From an uncultured Bacteroidota bacterium (GTDB lineage: Bacteria > Bacteroidota > Bacteroidia > Flavobacteriales > Flavobacteriaceae): DNA of 64,000 nucleotides. The position numbers and the translations under genes are program-made. Where the stretch lies: the NCBI GenBank assembly GCA_902560045.1, contig CACEKJ010000003.1:1-64000 (forward strand), read 5' to 3'. Under the pieces are notes generated by a model. It made no database searches, was not told where the DNA came from, and worked only from the letters and a program-made list of their open reading frames with translations. This document shows positions 1 to 10,076 of the stretch, one piece after another (position 1 is the first letter of the stretch; each line of letters starts with the position of its first letter).

Positions 1-1383
1 GATCAGCTCAATCCAAAAATGCTTTTAGCACATCAGAAATACATATATGGTGGTAAATATTATGATCAAAGTGATAAAATTGAAGAACTAAAAATAAAAC
101 TTAAAAGTCTAAATAATACAATAATTTTTTCATCTGATTTTACAAACTGGGATTTAAATAGTGATTATTGGATTGATTTTAATATGGAATCTGTAGATTT
201 TGATCATCCTATATGGGTTTTATTTTCGTCTGGTACAACTGGGAAACCAAAAGCCATTACACATCGAACAGGAGGAATACTAATTGAACAATACAAATCA
301 CTTTATCTACATCAAAATATTTGTGATGGAGATAGATTTTTTTGGAATACCACAACGGGTTGGATGATGTGGAACTATGCACTGGGTTCACTGTTATGTG
401 GGGCAAAGTTATGCTTGTACGATGGGGCTGCTAACTATCCCGATATTGGGGTACAATGGAGATTTGCTAAAGAAGCTCAAATAAATCATTTCGGTAATGG
501 ATCGCCACTGTTTATTGCAACCATGAAGCAAAATATAAAGGATGTAAACCAAATTGAATTATCCAAACTAAAGACAATTGGTGCGACAGGATCGCCTCTC
601 TCAGAAGATGCTTTTATATGGATACAAGACAAATTACCAAAAACCCAAATAATATCTCTTAGTGGGGGAACAGATGTTTGCTCTGCGTTTATTGGAGGAT
701 GTACAATGCTTCCTGTATATTCAGGATATTTACAATGTAATATGTTAGGGGCTGCAATTGAAGCTTGGGATGAAAATAAAAAACCTATTTTAAATCAAAC
801 AGGAGAGTTGGTAATTACACAACCATTGCCATCGATGCCGGTTTTTTTCTGGAATGATCCTAATTTTAAAAAATATCATAGTTCTTATTTTGAAAAAAAT
901 AAGGGGGTTTGGACTCATGGGGATTGGATCTATATAGATCCTAAAAAAGGCATCGTTATGCAAGGAAGGTCAGATGCAACACTAAATAGAAATGGAATAA
1001 GAATTGGAACCTCAGAAATATATAATGTTCTTGATCAATTTGATGAAATTAAAGACTCATTGATTATAGATTTAACAATTCAGAACAGTAGTAAACTAGT
1101 TTTATTTCTCACTACAATTGACCCTATTAATAATGAACTTAAGAAAAAAATAAAGAGCGTAATTAAATTAAAATGTTCTCCTAGACATATTCCAAATTTA
1201 ATATTTAGTGTTTCTGAAATTCCGTACACAATTAGTGGTAAAAAAATGGAAATACCAATCAAAAAAATAATGTCTGGAAAAGAAATAAAAGATACAATTT
1301 CAGAAGGAGCTATGAAGAACCCTGGTTGCTTAAATGAATATATAGATATTAAAAATCAATATCTAGAATCTCTTGATCGGTAG
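1..1383 (+). CDS. Acetoacetyl-CoA synthetase (acetoacetate--CoA ligase), 5'-truncated by the window edge
   Basis: Reading frame is open to base 1 (DQLNPKM...). Contains the AMP-binding motif FSSGTTGKPKAITH and FFWNTTTGWMMWNYALGSLLCGAKLCLYDGAANYP, typical of acetoacetyl-CoA synthetases. Confidence 0.85.
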   Translation, partial: DQLNPKMLLAHQKYIYGGKYYDQSDKIEELKIKLKSLNNTIIFSSDFTNWDLNSDYWIDFNMESVDFDHPIWVLFSSGTTGKPKAITHRTGGILIEQYKSLYLHQNICDGDRFFWNTTTGWMMWNYALGSLLCGAKLCLYDGAANYPDIGVQWRFAKEAQINHFGNGSPLFIATMKQNIKDVNQIELSKLKTIGATGSPLSEDAFIWIQDKLPKTQIISLSGGTDVCSAFIGGCTMLPVYSGYLQCNMLGAAIEAWDENKKPILNQTGELVITQPLPSMPVFFWNDPNFKKYHSSYFEKNKGVWTHGDWIYIDPKKGIVMQGRSDATLNRNGIRIGTSEIYNVLDQFDEIKDSLIIDLTIQNSSKLVLFLTTIDPINNELKKKIKSVIKLKCSPRHIPNLIFSVSEIPYTISGKKMEIPIKKIMSGKEIKDTISEGAMKNPGCLNEYIDIKNQYLESLDR

Positions 1384-3664
1384 TTTTTCCAGATCCAATA
1401 CTGTCAATTACAAACTTGTTACAATCCAATTCTATTGTTAATTTTTTGGGTCTATCAAACGCCTCATTAGAAATCATTAAAGTTGAATCTTGATAAACAC
1501 TTTTCATATATACTCCCCATATGGGTAGAGCCATTGACGCCCCTTGGCCATATGCAATATCTTCAAAATGAATTGCTCTATCCTCTGCCCCAACCCATAC
1601 ACCTGTAACCAAATTTGGAACCATCCCAATAAACCAACCGTCACTTTGATTTTGGGTTGTACCTGTTTTTCCTGCAATTGGATTTGTAAACTCATATGGA
1701 TAACCGGTAACAATATTTTGATACGCCCTATTGTATTCGTCCGCTCCCGTGGTTCTAAGTCTAGTTCCGGAACCAGCCATTGTTACACCCTCTAATAAAT
1801 TTACAGTAACATATGCAGCCTCTTCACTTAAAACATCTTTTGTTACAGGCTGATGTTCGAATAATGTAGTTCCATTTTTATCCTCTATTTTTTCAACGAA
1901 AACTGGTTGTGTATAAACGCCTTTGTTCGCAAAAGTAGAATATGCTGCCACCATTTCGTAAACACTTAAATCGGGTGTGCCTAAGGCAATTGAAGGTACA
2001 GGTAAAATTCTTTGTTCTATGCCTAAATCTTTGGCTAATTTTACAACAGTTTGGGGACCAATTCTATCCATTAATCTTGCTGTGACAGTGTTAACAGAAT
2101 TTGCTAATGCATTTTTCAATGTCCTTGTTCTTCCGTACTTATCTCCAGAATTTTTTGGACACCACTGCTCAATATTTCCAAACTTATTTTTTTCAATGCA
2201 GAACTGACTGTCTGGAAATGTATCACAAGGAGATAATTTAAGCTGATCGATTGCAGCTGCGTAAACAAAAGGCTTGAAAGTAGATCCAATTTGTCGCTTT
2301 CCCTTTTTTACCATGTCATATTGAAAGTGTCTATAATTCATTCCTCCAACCCATGCCTTAATATGGCCATTGGTTGGGTCCATAGACATCATTCCAGGTC
2401 TAAAAAAGGACTTGTAATATTTCATGGAATCGAGAGGAGTCATAATTGTATCTATGTCTCCGCCCCAAGAAAAAATTGTCATATCAATAGGTTCAAAAAA
2501 GGAGTTCTCAATTTCCTCATTATCTTTTTTAAGATCATATTTCATTTTTCTCCATCTTTCAGACCTTCTCATTGAAATTCTAAGTAACGTATCAACTGCG
2601 CCAGAAGTTAATTCCCTAAATGGAGCTATTGAATCGTCAAGAGTTTTATTTTGTTCAAAAAATTCTTTTTGCAATCTTGGCATATGTTGCTCTACAGCAA
2701 GTTCTGCCATTTGTTGCATGGTGTAGTTAATGGTTGTATATATTTTTAAACCATCAGTATTAAGATTATATTTTGATCCGTCAGGCTTTCGATTATTTTG
2801 ATCATTAATCCACTTTTTCATATGAGACCTTAAAAATTCTCTAAAATATGTAGCTAAACCCTCCCTGTGAGATTCAGGTGTATAATTCAAGTTTAATGGT
2901 TCTAGTCTGAGTGAGTCAACTAAGTTTTTTTCTAAATACTGATATTTACTCATCTGACTTAGAACAACATTTCTTCTGTTTTTAACTCCGATTGGATTTC
3001 TATGAGGTCTGGGATTATATAGAGAAGAGTTTTTTAACATTCCGACTAAAATTGCTGATTCATTTATATCTAAATCAATAGGTTCTTTCCCAAAATATAT
3101 CCTAGCAGCACTTCGAATACCGTCGCCGTTATTACCAAAGTCATATAGGTTTAAATACTGTGTAATTATTTCATCCTTTGTATAATTCCTTTCAAGTCTT
3201 ACAGCAATTATGTATTCTTTAAATTTTTGTGTGAGCCTTTCTATTATATCTTTTGAACCTTCACCCGTAAAAAGTAATTTAGCCAATTGTTGAGTAATGG
3301 TACTTCCCCCTCCATCTTTTCCAAACTTTAAAGCAGCGCCAAAAGTTCTTTTAAAATCAATTCCGCTGTGAGAATAAAATCTAATATCTTCAGTAGCTAT
3401 TAATGCATCAACCAAATGAGTTGGGAGTTCGTCAAAAGTTACTGGGGTTCTGTTGTCATTAAAATAATATTTAGCTAATGTCTTTCCGTCAGATGTAAAA
3501 ATTTCACTTGCTAAATTTGTTTTGGGATTTTCTAGAACCTCAAGATCTGGCATATCTCCAAAACCACCAGTTGAAGCGTAATAAAAAAGAAATGTTATTA
3601 TAGATATTGGGGTTAAAAAAATTAACCACATAAAAAAAGAATACCACTTATAATTATTATTCAC
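1349..3664 (-). CDS. Penicillin-binding protein 1A (transglycosylase/transpeptidase)
   Basis: GT51 motifs (ATEDIRFYSHSGID, GGSTITQQLAK) and transpeptidase motifs (GSTFKPFVYAAAID, SVN, KTGTTQ). Confidence 0.93.
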   Translation of the reverse strand: MNNNYKWYSFFMWLIFLTPISIITFLFYYASTGGFGDMPDLEVLENPKTNLASEIFTSDGKTLAKYYFNDNRTPVTFDELPTHLVDALIATEDIRFYSHSGIDFKRTFGAALKFGKDGGGSTITQQLAKLLFTGEGSKDIIERLTQKFKEYIIAVRLERNYTKDEIITQYLNLYDFGNNGDGIRSAARIYFGKEPIDLDINESAILVGMLKNSSLYNPRPHRNPIGVKNRRNVVLSQMSKYQYLEKNLVDSLRLEPLNLNYTPESHREGLATYFREFLRSHMKKWINDQNNRKPDGSKYNLNTDGLKIYTTINYTMQQMAELAVEQHMPRLQKEFFEQNKTLDDSIAPFRELTSGAVDTLLRISMRRSERWRKMKYDLKKDNEEIENSFFEPIDMTIFSWGGDIDTIMTPLDSMKYYKSFFRPGMMSMDPTNGHIKAWVGGMNYRHFQYDMVKKGKRQIGSTFKPFVYAAAIDQLKLSPCDTFPDSQFCIEKNKFGNIEQWCPKNSGDKYGRTRTLKNALANSVNTVTARLMDRIGPQTVVKLAKDLGIEQRILPVPSIALGTPDLSVYEMVAAYSTFANKGVYTQPVFVEKIEDKNGTTLFEHQPVTKDVLSEEAAYVTVNLLEGVTMAGSGTRLRTTGADEYNRAYQNIVTGYPYEFTNPIAGKTGTTQNQSDGWFIGMVPNLVTGVWVGAEDRAIHFEDIAYGQGASMALPIWGVYMKSVYQDSTLMISNEAFDRPKKLTIELDCNKFVIDSIGSGKTTDQEILDIDF

Positions 3665-3666
3665 CT

Positions 3667-4140
3667 CTAATTAATTTTTTCAATTTTATAACCCACATCA
3701 ATTACACCATCCAAATTTTCTAACCCTGAAACTTTATTTATTATTCTCATAGCATGTTCTATAGACACTGAATATTTTTTATTTTTTTCAAGTTTATAAT
3801 TTTCCTTGTGAATTAAACTGTTTTCAATAATATTAACTCTTTTTTTTCCTAAAAATTTACCAGATTTGTCAGCGAGTTTAAAATTTAATGTGTCCTTTGA
3901 TAAAATATTTAAACTGTCCTTCAATGTAGTAATTAAAAAAATATTACTAAACTGATATTCTTCATTAGTCCGTAAGTTAATGTAAGTATTGTATTTATTT
4001 GTGCTGGTTAATTCAAAAACAAAACTCTGAATTGAATCCCTATGCCAAACATTATCTATAGAATTATAGTCCAAGAATTCTATTTTTGATTCACATGAAA
4101 AATTTAAAAAAACCAATAATAACAATATTTTAAATCGCAT
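3667..4140 (-). CDS. gldH: Gliding motility lipoprotein GldH
   Basis: Lipoprotein signal MRFKILLLLVFLNFSC; GldH-like body (DYNSIDNVWHRDSIQSFVFELT...); sits between a ricT-like gene and a pbp1A gene. Start moved to the internal ATG (track start 4164). Confidence 0.8.
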   Translation of the reverse strand: MRFKILLLLVFLNFSCESKIEFLDYNSIDNVWHRDSIQSFVFELTSTNKYNTYINLRTNEEYQFSNIFLITTLKDSLNILSKDTLNFKLADKSGKFLGKKRVNIIENSLIHKENYKLEKNKKYSVSIEHAMRIINKVSGLENLDGVIDVGYKIEKIN

Positions 4141-5221
4141 ATTTTCTTTTTTTCTTTTTATCAAATCTTGTTATGCTGTCTTCAGAAGTGAGTTTTTTCA
4201 CTTCTTCTTTATGAATCGAAAAGTCTTCAAGAGATGAAACCTCTTTCCCAGATTTATTTATTTCAATCATTTTGTTTAGGGATTTTAAATCAATCTCATG
4301 CCAATCCATGAAATTGTTTTTATAAGAATACCATACAATCTTTTTGAATATATCGGTCTTTTGTAATATGGCGATCCCTTTTGTGGTTTTAATCTTTATA
4401 TCTTTTTTTGGAAAATCTTTTAAAGCGTCTAAGTACGTGTCAAGTTCATAGTTTAAACAACATTTTAATTTTCCACACTGACCAGCTAATTTTTGTGGGT
4501 TGATTGAAAGTTTTTGGTAGCGTGCTGCTGAGGTATTTACTTTCCTAAAATCATTTAACCAAGTTGAGCAACAAAGTTCTCTTCCACAAGAACCTATGCC
4601 GCCTAGTCTGGACGCTTCTTGTCTCAAACCAACTTGTTTCATTTCAATTCTGGTTTTAAATTCTGTAGCATATTTTTTAATAAGTTCTCTAAAATCAACC
4701 CTTTGATCAGCGGTGTAATAAAAAATTACTTTAGATCCATCTGCCTGAAATTCAACATCTGAAATTTTCATTTTTAAACCAAGATCTATTGCAATTATTC
4801 TAGCCCTCACCTGAATTTCTGACTCTTTTCTCATCAATTCCTGCCATTTAGAAATCTCCTTTTCATTTGGAAATCTTTTTAAAGAAAAGAGTTCATCATC
4901 AATATTTATTCCTTTCTTTTTTAGTTGAATTCTTACCAATTCACCAGTCAAAGTAACCGCGCCAATATCATAACCTTTTTCAGATTCCGTCATTATGGTA
5001 TCACCTATTGAAACATTAAGTTCATTATTTCTATAATATCCCTTTCTTCCATTTTTAAATCTAACCTCTACAATTTTAAAAGGGTTAATCTTAGAATTTG
5101 AAATATCAGAAAGCCAATCAAACACTGTAAAAGTTCCGCAACTTCCACTTGAACAATTTCCGTTATTATTACAACCCCGAGGCAGTCCAGAACTGCCACT
5201 TTTACAACTGTTACAGCTCAT
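4130..5221 (-). CDS. ricT: PSP1/RicT-family regulatory iron-sulfur protein
   Basis: PSP1 domain with RLGGIGSCGRELCCSTWL and GQCGKLKCCLNYE; Cys-rich N-terminus. Confidence 0.85.
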   Translation of the reverse strand: MSCNSCKSGSSGLPRGCNNNGNCSSGSCGTFTVFDWLSDISNSKINPFKIVEVRFKNGRKGYYRNNELNVSIGDTIMTESEKGYDIGAVTLTGELVRIQLKKKGINIDDELFSLKRFPNEKEISKWQELMRKESEIQVRARIIAIDLGLKMKISDVEFQADGSKVIFYYTADQRVDFRELIKKYATEFKTRIEMKQVGLRQEASRLGGIGSCGRELCCSTWLNDFRKVNTSAARYQKLSINPQKLAGQCGKLKCCLNYELDTYLDALKDFPKKDIKIKTTKGIAILQKTDIFKKIVWYSYKNNFMDWHEIDLKSLNKMIEINKSGKEVSSLEDFSIHKEEVKKLTSEDSITRFDKKKKRKYAI

Positions 5222-6254
5222 TTTTGTTAAAAGTTGTTATGTTATTTGTTCTACCTTTTTTAAAAATATCATTACTATTTTTTTGGCCTTTTCTTAATTC
5301 CTTTTGTAATAAATACGGCATCTGAGTAATTTCAAGACACTTATTAGAACAACAGTTTTTCATCTTCTTTTTACATTCATCACATTGGATAAACAGTAGA
5401 TGGCAAGCATCGTTTGCACAATTGGTATGAACGTCAAAAGGCGCCCCACACTGATGACACTGTGCGATAATTTCTTCACTAATTTTTTCTACTCGTCTGT
5501 TGTCAAAAACAAAATTTTTTCCGACAAAATTATTTTTTAGTTCTTGTTCTTTAACCTGCCTTGCATATTCAATTATTCCACCTTCAAGTTGATATACGTT
5601 CTTAAATCCTTTATGTTTAAAATAGGCACTTGCTTTTTCGCATCTGATACCCCCAGTACAATACATAAGTAGATTTTTATCTTCTTTATTATCTTTGAGT
5701 TTATTTTCTATTACATCTAATGAGTCCCGGAATGTGTCAACATCAGGACATATTGCATTTTTAAAATGTCCAATTTCACTTTCATAGTGGTTCCTCATAT
5801 CTAATACAATTGAATCTTTATCACTCATTAAATTATTAAACTCCTTAGCATTTAAATGAATTCCTTTTTTAGTAACGTCAAAATTTTTGTCATTTAAACC
5901 ATCTGCTAATATTTTATTTCTGACTTTTATTTTAAGTTTTAAAAATGATTTTGTTTCATGTTTCAAAGCAATATTTAATCTTACATTTTTTAAAAATGAA
6001 ACCGAGTTAAGATGTTTGGTGAACTTATCAATATTTATTTCGGGTAACGATAATTGTGCATTGATGCCTTCTTTTGCGATATATATTCTACCTAAAACAT
6101 CTATACTATTCCAAAAAATAAATAATGAATCTCTAAATTTTTTTGGATCAATAATATGTGCATATTGATAAAATGAAAGAGTAATTCTCTTAAGTTTTGA
6201 AGTCTCTAAAATCTTAGATCTTTCGTCCGCACTTAATTTATTGTACAGTTGCAT
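5211..6254 (-). CDS. trhO: tRNA uridine(34) hydroxylase / rhodanese-related sulfurtransferase TrhO (YceA)
   Basis: Rhodanese domain with active-site CTGGIRCEKASAYFKHKGF; Cys-rich C-terminus typical of TrhO. Confidence 0.85.
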   Translation of the reverse strand: MQLYNKLSADERSKILETSKLKRITLSFYQYAHIIDPKKFRDSLFIFWNSIDVLGRIYIAKEGINAQLSLPEINIDKFTKHLNSVSFLKNVRLNIALKHETKSFLKLKIKVRNKILADGLNDKNFDVTKKGIHLNAKEFNNLMSDKDSIVLDMRNHYESEIGHFKNAICPDVDTFRDSLDVIENKLKDNKEDKNLLMYCTGGIRCEKASAYFKHKGFKNVYQLEGGIIEYARQVKEQELKNNFVGKNFVFDNRRVEKISEEIIAQCHQCGAPFDVHTNCANDACHLLFIQCDECKKKMKNCCSNKCLEITQMPYLLQKELRKGQKNSNDIFKKGRTNNITTFNKNEL

Positions 6255-6278
6255 GCTATACTAATTTGGATTTAATAA

Positions 6279-6286
6279 CAAAAGTA
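6279..6286 (-). promoter_or_regulatory. Bacteroidota-type -7 element (TACTTTTG) upstream of trhO
   Basis: Matches TAnnTTTG, about 25 nt upstream of the start codon at 6254. Confidence 0.4.
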
Positions 6287-6367
6287 GATAAAAAAGATAA
6301 AAATCATCCTTTTGTAAATTGTATTGTGTAAAAAGATATCCTAAATTAGTAATGAAATATAAATATT

Positions 6368-7360
6368 ATGGCCAACGCAAAAGCAGACAAATTAAAAGCA
6401 CTTAAACTAACTTTAGATAAGTTAGACAAAACATACGGAAAAGGAACAGTAATGAAGATGGGTGATTCTCCTGATGAATCTGTAGAGTCTATATCTTCTG
6501 GATCTTTAGGTTTAGATATTGCGTTAGGGGTTGGTGGTTATCCCAAGGGAAGAGTAATTGAAATTTACGGTCCAGAATCATCTGGAAAAACAACCTTGAC
6601 TCTACATGCTATTGCTGAATGTCAAAAAAAAGGAGGCATTGCCGCATTCATTGATGCAGAACATGCATTTGATAGATTTTACGCTGAAAAATTAGGTATT
6701 GATATTGAAAATCTGATAATATCTCAGCCTGATCATGGTGAACAAGCTTTAGAAATTGCAGATAATCTAATTCGATCTGGGGCTATAGATATGGTTGTTA
6801 TAGATTCTGTTGCTGCGCTAACTCCAAAGAGTGAAATTGAAGGAGAAATGGGTGATTCAAAAATGGGGTTACACGCAAGGCTAATGTCTCAGGCATTGAG
6901 AAAACTTACGGGATCAATTAGCAAAACCAATTGTACAGTAATGTTTATCAATCAATTGCGTGAAAAGATAGGTATCATGTTTGGCAACCCAGAAACTACA
7001 ACTGGAGGTAATGCTTTAAAATTTTACGCTTCAATTAGACTGGATATTAGAAGGTCAACTCAGATCAAAAACAGTGATGGTGTGGTAATGGGTAATAAAA
7101 CAAGAGTCAAAATTGTAAAAAATAAAGTTGCTCCACCTTTTAAATTAGCTGAGTTTGATATTATGTATGGTGAAGGAATTTCAAAAGTTGGTGAAATTAT
7201 TGATCATGCAGTAGAAGCGGAAATTATAAATAAAAGTGGATCATGGTTTAGTTATGAAGGAACTAAATTAGGTCAGGGAAGAGATTCAGTGAAAAATTTA
7301 CTTAAAGATAATCCTGAATTGATGGAAACTTTAGAAACCAAGCTTAAAGAAGTACTTTAG
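6368..7360 (+). CDS. recA: Recombinase RecA
   Basis: [69 protein letters not shown]. Confidence 0.98.
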   Translation: MANAKADKLKALKLTLDKLDKTYGKGTVMKMGDSPDESVESISSGSLGLDIALGVGGYPKGRVIEIYGPESSGKTTLTLHAIAECQKKGGIAAFIDAEHAFDRFYAEKLGIDIENLIISQPDHGEQALEIADNLIRSGAIDMVVIDSVAALTPKSEIEGEMGDSKMGLHARLMSQALRKLTGSISKTNCTVMFINQLREKIGIMFGNPETTTGGNALKFYASIRLDIRRSTQIKNSDGVVMGNKTRVKIVKNKVAPPFKLAEFDIMYGEGISKVGEIIDHAVEAEIINKSGSWFSYEGTKLGQGRDSVKNLLKDNPELMETLETKLKEVL

Positions 7361-8112
7361 GCTGATCTCAAGTCCTTTAAAATAATTTCTCTCACTTTTT
7401 CATTGAGTTCAACTCTGTCATCTTTAACCATTCCTTTTGTTTGAATAGGCTCGTGAGTATTTACCCTTAAGATTCCTGGAGAACCCTTTGAAGCTCCGAT
7501 TAATCCTCCATAGCTCCAAGGGAATCTTTTTTTATTGTCAAGAAAAGATAATGGAACCATTGGCACTTGATGCTCAATGGCCATTGTGAATGCGCCATGC
7601 TTGAAGGGGGCAAGTTCAACGTCTATGCCTGGAACAGTACCTTCAGGAAAAATTGCAATACTTATCCCTAATTTTAATTTTGTTTTGGTTTGCTCAAACA
7701 CACCCTTCTTACTTTCCTTGCTAGATCTATCAACTAATATCATCGTTTTTTTATACACAAAACCAAAAATTGGGATTTTCTCCAACTCTTTCTTTCCAAT
7801 AAATACTATAGGATTATTTCTTACTGTAGACACTAAAAGCATAACATCAATCATTGAAACATGATTGGCAACAAAAATATAAGGCTTATGTTTAGTTGTT
7901 TTTAGAGGCTTATTTTTTTTTGGAAACATTCCCATACCAAATAAAATTAGGTCTGACCAAAGGACACCTGCACCATAAAAAAACTTATAGGGAGCACCAC
8001 TTAATTGCATTAAAACAAAAGTTGGTAAAATAATTATTAGTGTAAAGACTAATACTAATATGTAAAACCATATATTGTAAATAGTCCAAAAAATATATTT
8101 AACTGCTATCAC
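7357..8112 (-). CDS. 1-acyl-sn-glycerol-3-phosphate acyltransferase (PlsC family)
   Basis: [11 protein letters not shown] (HX4D-type) and FPEGTVPG motifs. Start placed at GTG 8112; the track's TTG at 8121 lies inside a -7 element. Confidence 0.85.
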   Translation of the reverse strand: MIAVKYIFWTIYNIWFYILVLVFTLIIILPTFVLMQLSGAPYKFFYGAGVLWSDLILFGMGMFPKKNKPLKTTKHKPYIFVANHVSMIDVMLLVSTVRNNPIVFIGKKELEKIPIFGFVYKKTMILVDRSSKESKKGVFEQTKTKLKLGISIAIFPEGTVPGIDVELAPFKHGAFTMAIEHQVPMVPLSFLDNKKRFPWSYGGLIGASKGSPGILRVNTHEPIQTKGMVKDDRVELNEKVREIILKDLRSA

Positions 8113-8118
8113 AAGTTT

Positions 8119-8126
8119 CAAAACTA
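8119..8126 (-). promoter_or_regulatory. -7 element (TAGTTTTG) of plsC, implying a leaderless GTG start
   Basis: TAnnTTTG match ending 6 nt before GTG at 8112. Confidence 0.45.
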
Positions 8127-8150
8127 ATTAAATTATTTTAATAAAAATTT

Positions 8151-8158
8151 TAACTTTG
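8151..8158 (+). promoter_or_regulatory. -7 element (TAACTTTG) of trpS, implying a leaderless start
   Basis: TAACTTTG-cttt-ATG, ending 4 nt before the ATG at 8163. Confidence 0.5.
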
Positions 8159-8162
8159 CTTT

Positions 8163-9143
8163 ATGGCCAAAAATTTGAAAAGAATTTTAACAGGAATCCA
8201 GAGTACTGGCGTTCCTCATATGGGAAATATTTTAGGTGCAATTTTACCTGCAATTAATTTTTCAAAACAAAAGGAAATCGAATCTTATTTATTTATTGCT
8301 GATTTTCATTCCTTGACACAAATAAAAGATTCAAAAACACTAAAGGAAAATACTCTATACACAGCGGCAGCCTGGTTAGCTTTTGGATTGGATCCAAAAA
8401 AAACAATTTTTTATCGTCAAAGTGATGTGCCTCAGGTAACTGAATTATCATGGTATTTAAGTTGTTTTTTTCCCTTTAGCAGACTAACTCTTGCACATAG
8501 TTTTAAAGACAAAAAAGATAGGTTAGAGGATGTGAACTCAGGGCTTTTTAATTATCCATTATTGATGGCTGCAGATATATTAATGTATGATGCACACGTA
8601 GTTCCTGTTGGAAAAGATCAATTACAACATATAGAAATCACGAGAAATGTTGCTAATAGATTTCATAATTTATTTGGTGAGACATTCGTTGTACCTGAGG
8701 GTCATGTACAAGAAGAGGTAAAACTAATCCCAGGAACCGACGGAGAAAAAATGAGCAAGAGTAAAAATAACATCATAGATATTTTTGCGTCTGAAAAAGC
8801 GTTAAAAAAACAAGTCCATTCAATTAAAACAAATTCAACGCCAATTGAAGAACCCAAGGATTGGAAAAAATGTAATTTATTTAATATTTACAAGCTCCTA
8901 GCCTCAAAGGAAGAAATTGAAAAAATGAAAACAAATTACAAAACTGGAGGTTATGGTTTCGGGCATGCAAAAAAAGAATTAATGGATTTAATACTTAAAA
9001 ATTTTAGTAAAGAAAGGGAAAGATTTAATTATTTTGTTTGTAATCCTGATGAAGTAGAACAAATATTACAAATTGGTGCAAAGAAAGCCAAAGTAACTGC
9101 CAATAGTGTGTTGGATAGAGTGCGTAAAAAATTGGGTTATTAA
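8163..9143 (+). CDS. trpS: Tryptophanyl-tRNA synthetase
   Basis: GIQSTGVPHMGNILGAI, GKDQLQHIEITRNVANRF, KMSKS motif. Confidence 0.96.
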   Translation: MAKNLKRILTGIQSTGVPHMGNILGAILPAINFSKQKEIESYLFIADFHSLTQIKDSKTLKENTLYTAAAWLAFGLDPKKTIFYRQSDVPQVTELSWYLSCFFPFSRLTLAHSFKDKKDRLEDVNSGLFNYPLLMAADILMYDAHVVPVGKDQLQHIEITRNVANRFHNLFGETFVVPEGHVQEEVKLIPGTDGEKMSKSKNNIIDIFASEKALKKQVHSIKTNSTPIEEPKDWKKCNLFNIYKLLASKEEIEKMKTNYKTGGYGFGHAKKELMDLILKNFSKERERFNYFVCNPDEVEQILQIGAKKAKVTANSVLDRVRKKLGY

Positions 9144-9192
9144 AATAAATATTTGATATAATTTTATATCTTGAAGTATATTAGCGATACAC

Positions 9193-10065
9193 ATGAAAAT
9201 TAGTCTACATATTTTTAATTTATTGAGAGATCATGACTGTGTAATTGTACCAAATTTTGGTGCACTTGTCTGCAGAAATATTTCTGCAAAAATAAGCTCT
9301 GATAAAACAAAAATTTATCCTCCAAATAAAGAAATCTCATTTAATAGAAGTCTTGTTAAAAACGATGGGTTATTAATTAATCACATCTCCTACTCAGAAA
9401 AATTATCATATGAAAAAGCTGAGAAAAAAATTGCTAATTGGGTTAATAAAAATTTAAAGAAGTTAGAGAATCAAGAGATGATTGAAATTAAAAATATAGG
9501 CTCAATACATCTCAAAGATGCAAAATTTATTTTTACACCCGATCCGAACTCAATAGTACTAAAAAGCTCCTTTGGATTAAAAACAGTGGAATCTAGTGAG
9601 CTTATAAAAACAAATAATAAGGTAAGTAATTCGTACTTAAGATATGCTGCGATTATAATTGTATTAATTTCCTTAAGTGGTGTTTTCTCAAAATCCTATT
9701 TTGACTCAGTAGATGAATATAATATCGCATCTCTCGCAGAAGCCAATCAGCAAATTGAGCAAAAAATTCAAAAAGCAACATTTAACATCAGTACTGCCTT
9801 ACCTATAGTAAAACTTCCAATCAAAAAACAATATGGAAATTTCCATATTATAGCCGGATCATTCAGATTAGAAGAAAACTCAACAAAATTAATTTCACAA
9901 TTGAAATCAAAAGGTTTCTTAGAGGCAAGAAAAGTTGGAGTCAATAAATATGGTTTGTTACAAGTTGCCTATAACAGTTATGACACCGTTGAGCAAGCTA
10001 GGACTGCACTTTCAGAGATTAGAAATACTGAAGATGAAAAAGCTTGGCTATTGATTAAAAATTAA
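9193..10065 (+). CDS. CCDC81-like HU-domain / transmembrane / SPOR-domain protein
   Basis: N-terminal LLRDHDCVIVPNFGALVC (CCDC81-like prokaryotic HU fold), TM segment YAAIIIVLISLSGVF, C-terminal SPOR repeat YGNFHIIAGSFRLEENSTKLISQLKSKGF. Confidence 0.75.
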   Translation: MKISLHIFNLLRDHDCVIVPNFGALVCRNISAKISSDKTKIYPPNKEISFNRSLVKNDGLLINHISYSEKLSYEKAEKKIANWVNKNLKKLENQEMIEIKNIGSIHLKDAKFIFTPDPNSIVLKSSFGLKTVESSELIKTNNKVSNSYLRYAAIIIVLISLSGVFSKSYFDSVDEYNIASLAEANQQIEQKIQKATFNISTALPIVKLPIKKQYGNFHIIAGSFRLEENSTKLISQLKSKGFLEARKVGVNKYGLLQVAYNSYDTVEQARTALSEIRNTEDEKAWLLIKN

Positions 10066-10076
10066 ATTATAAAGGC

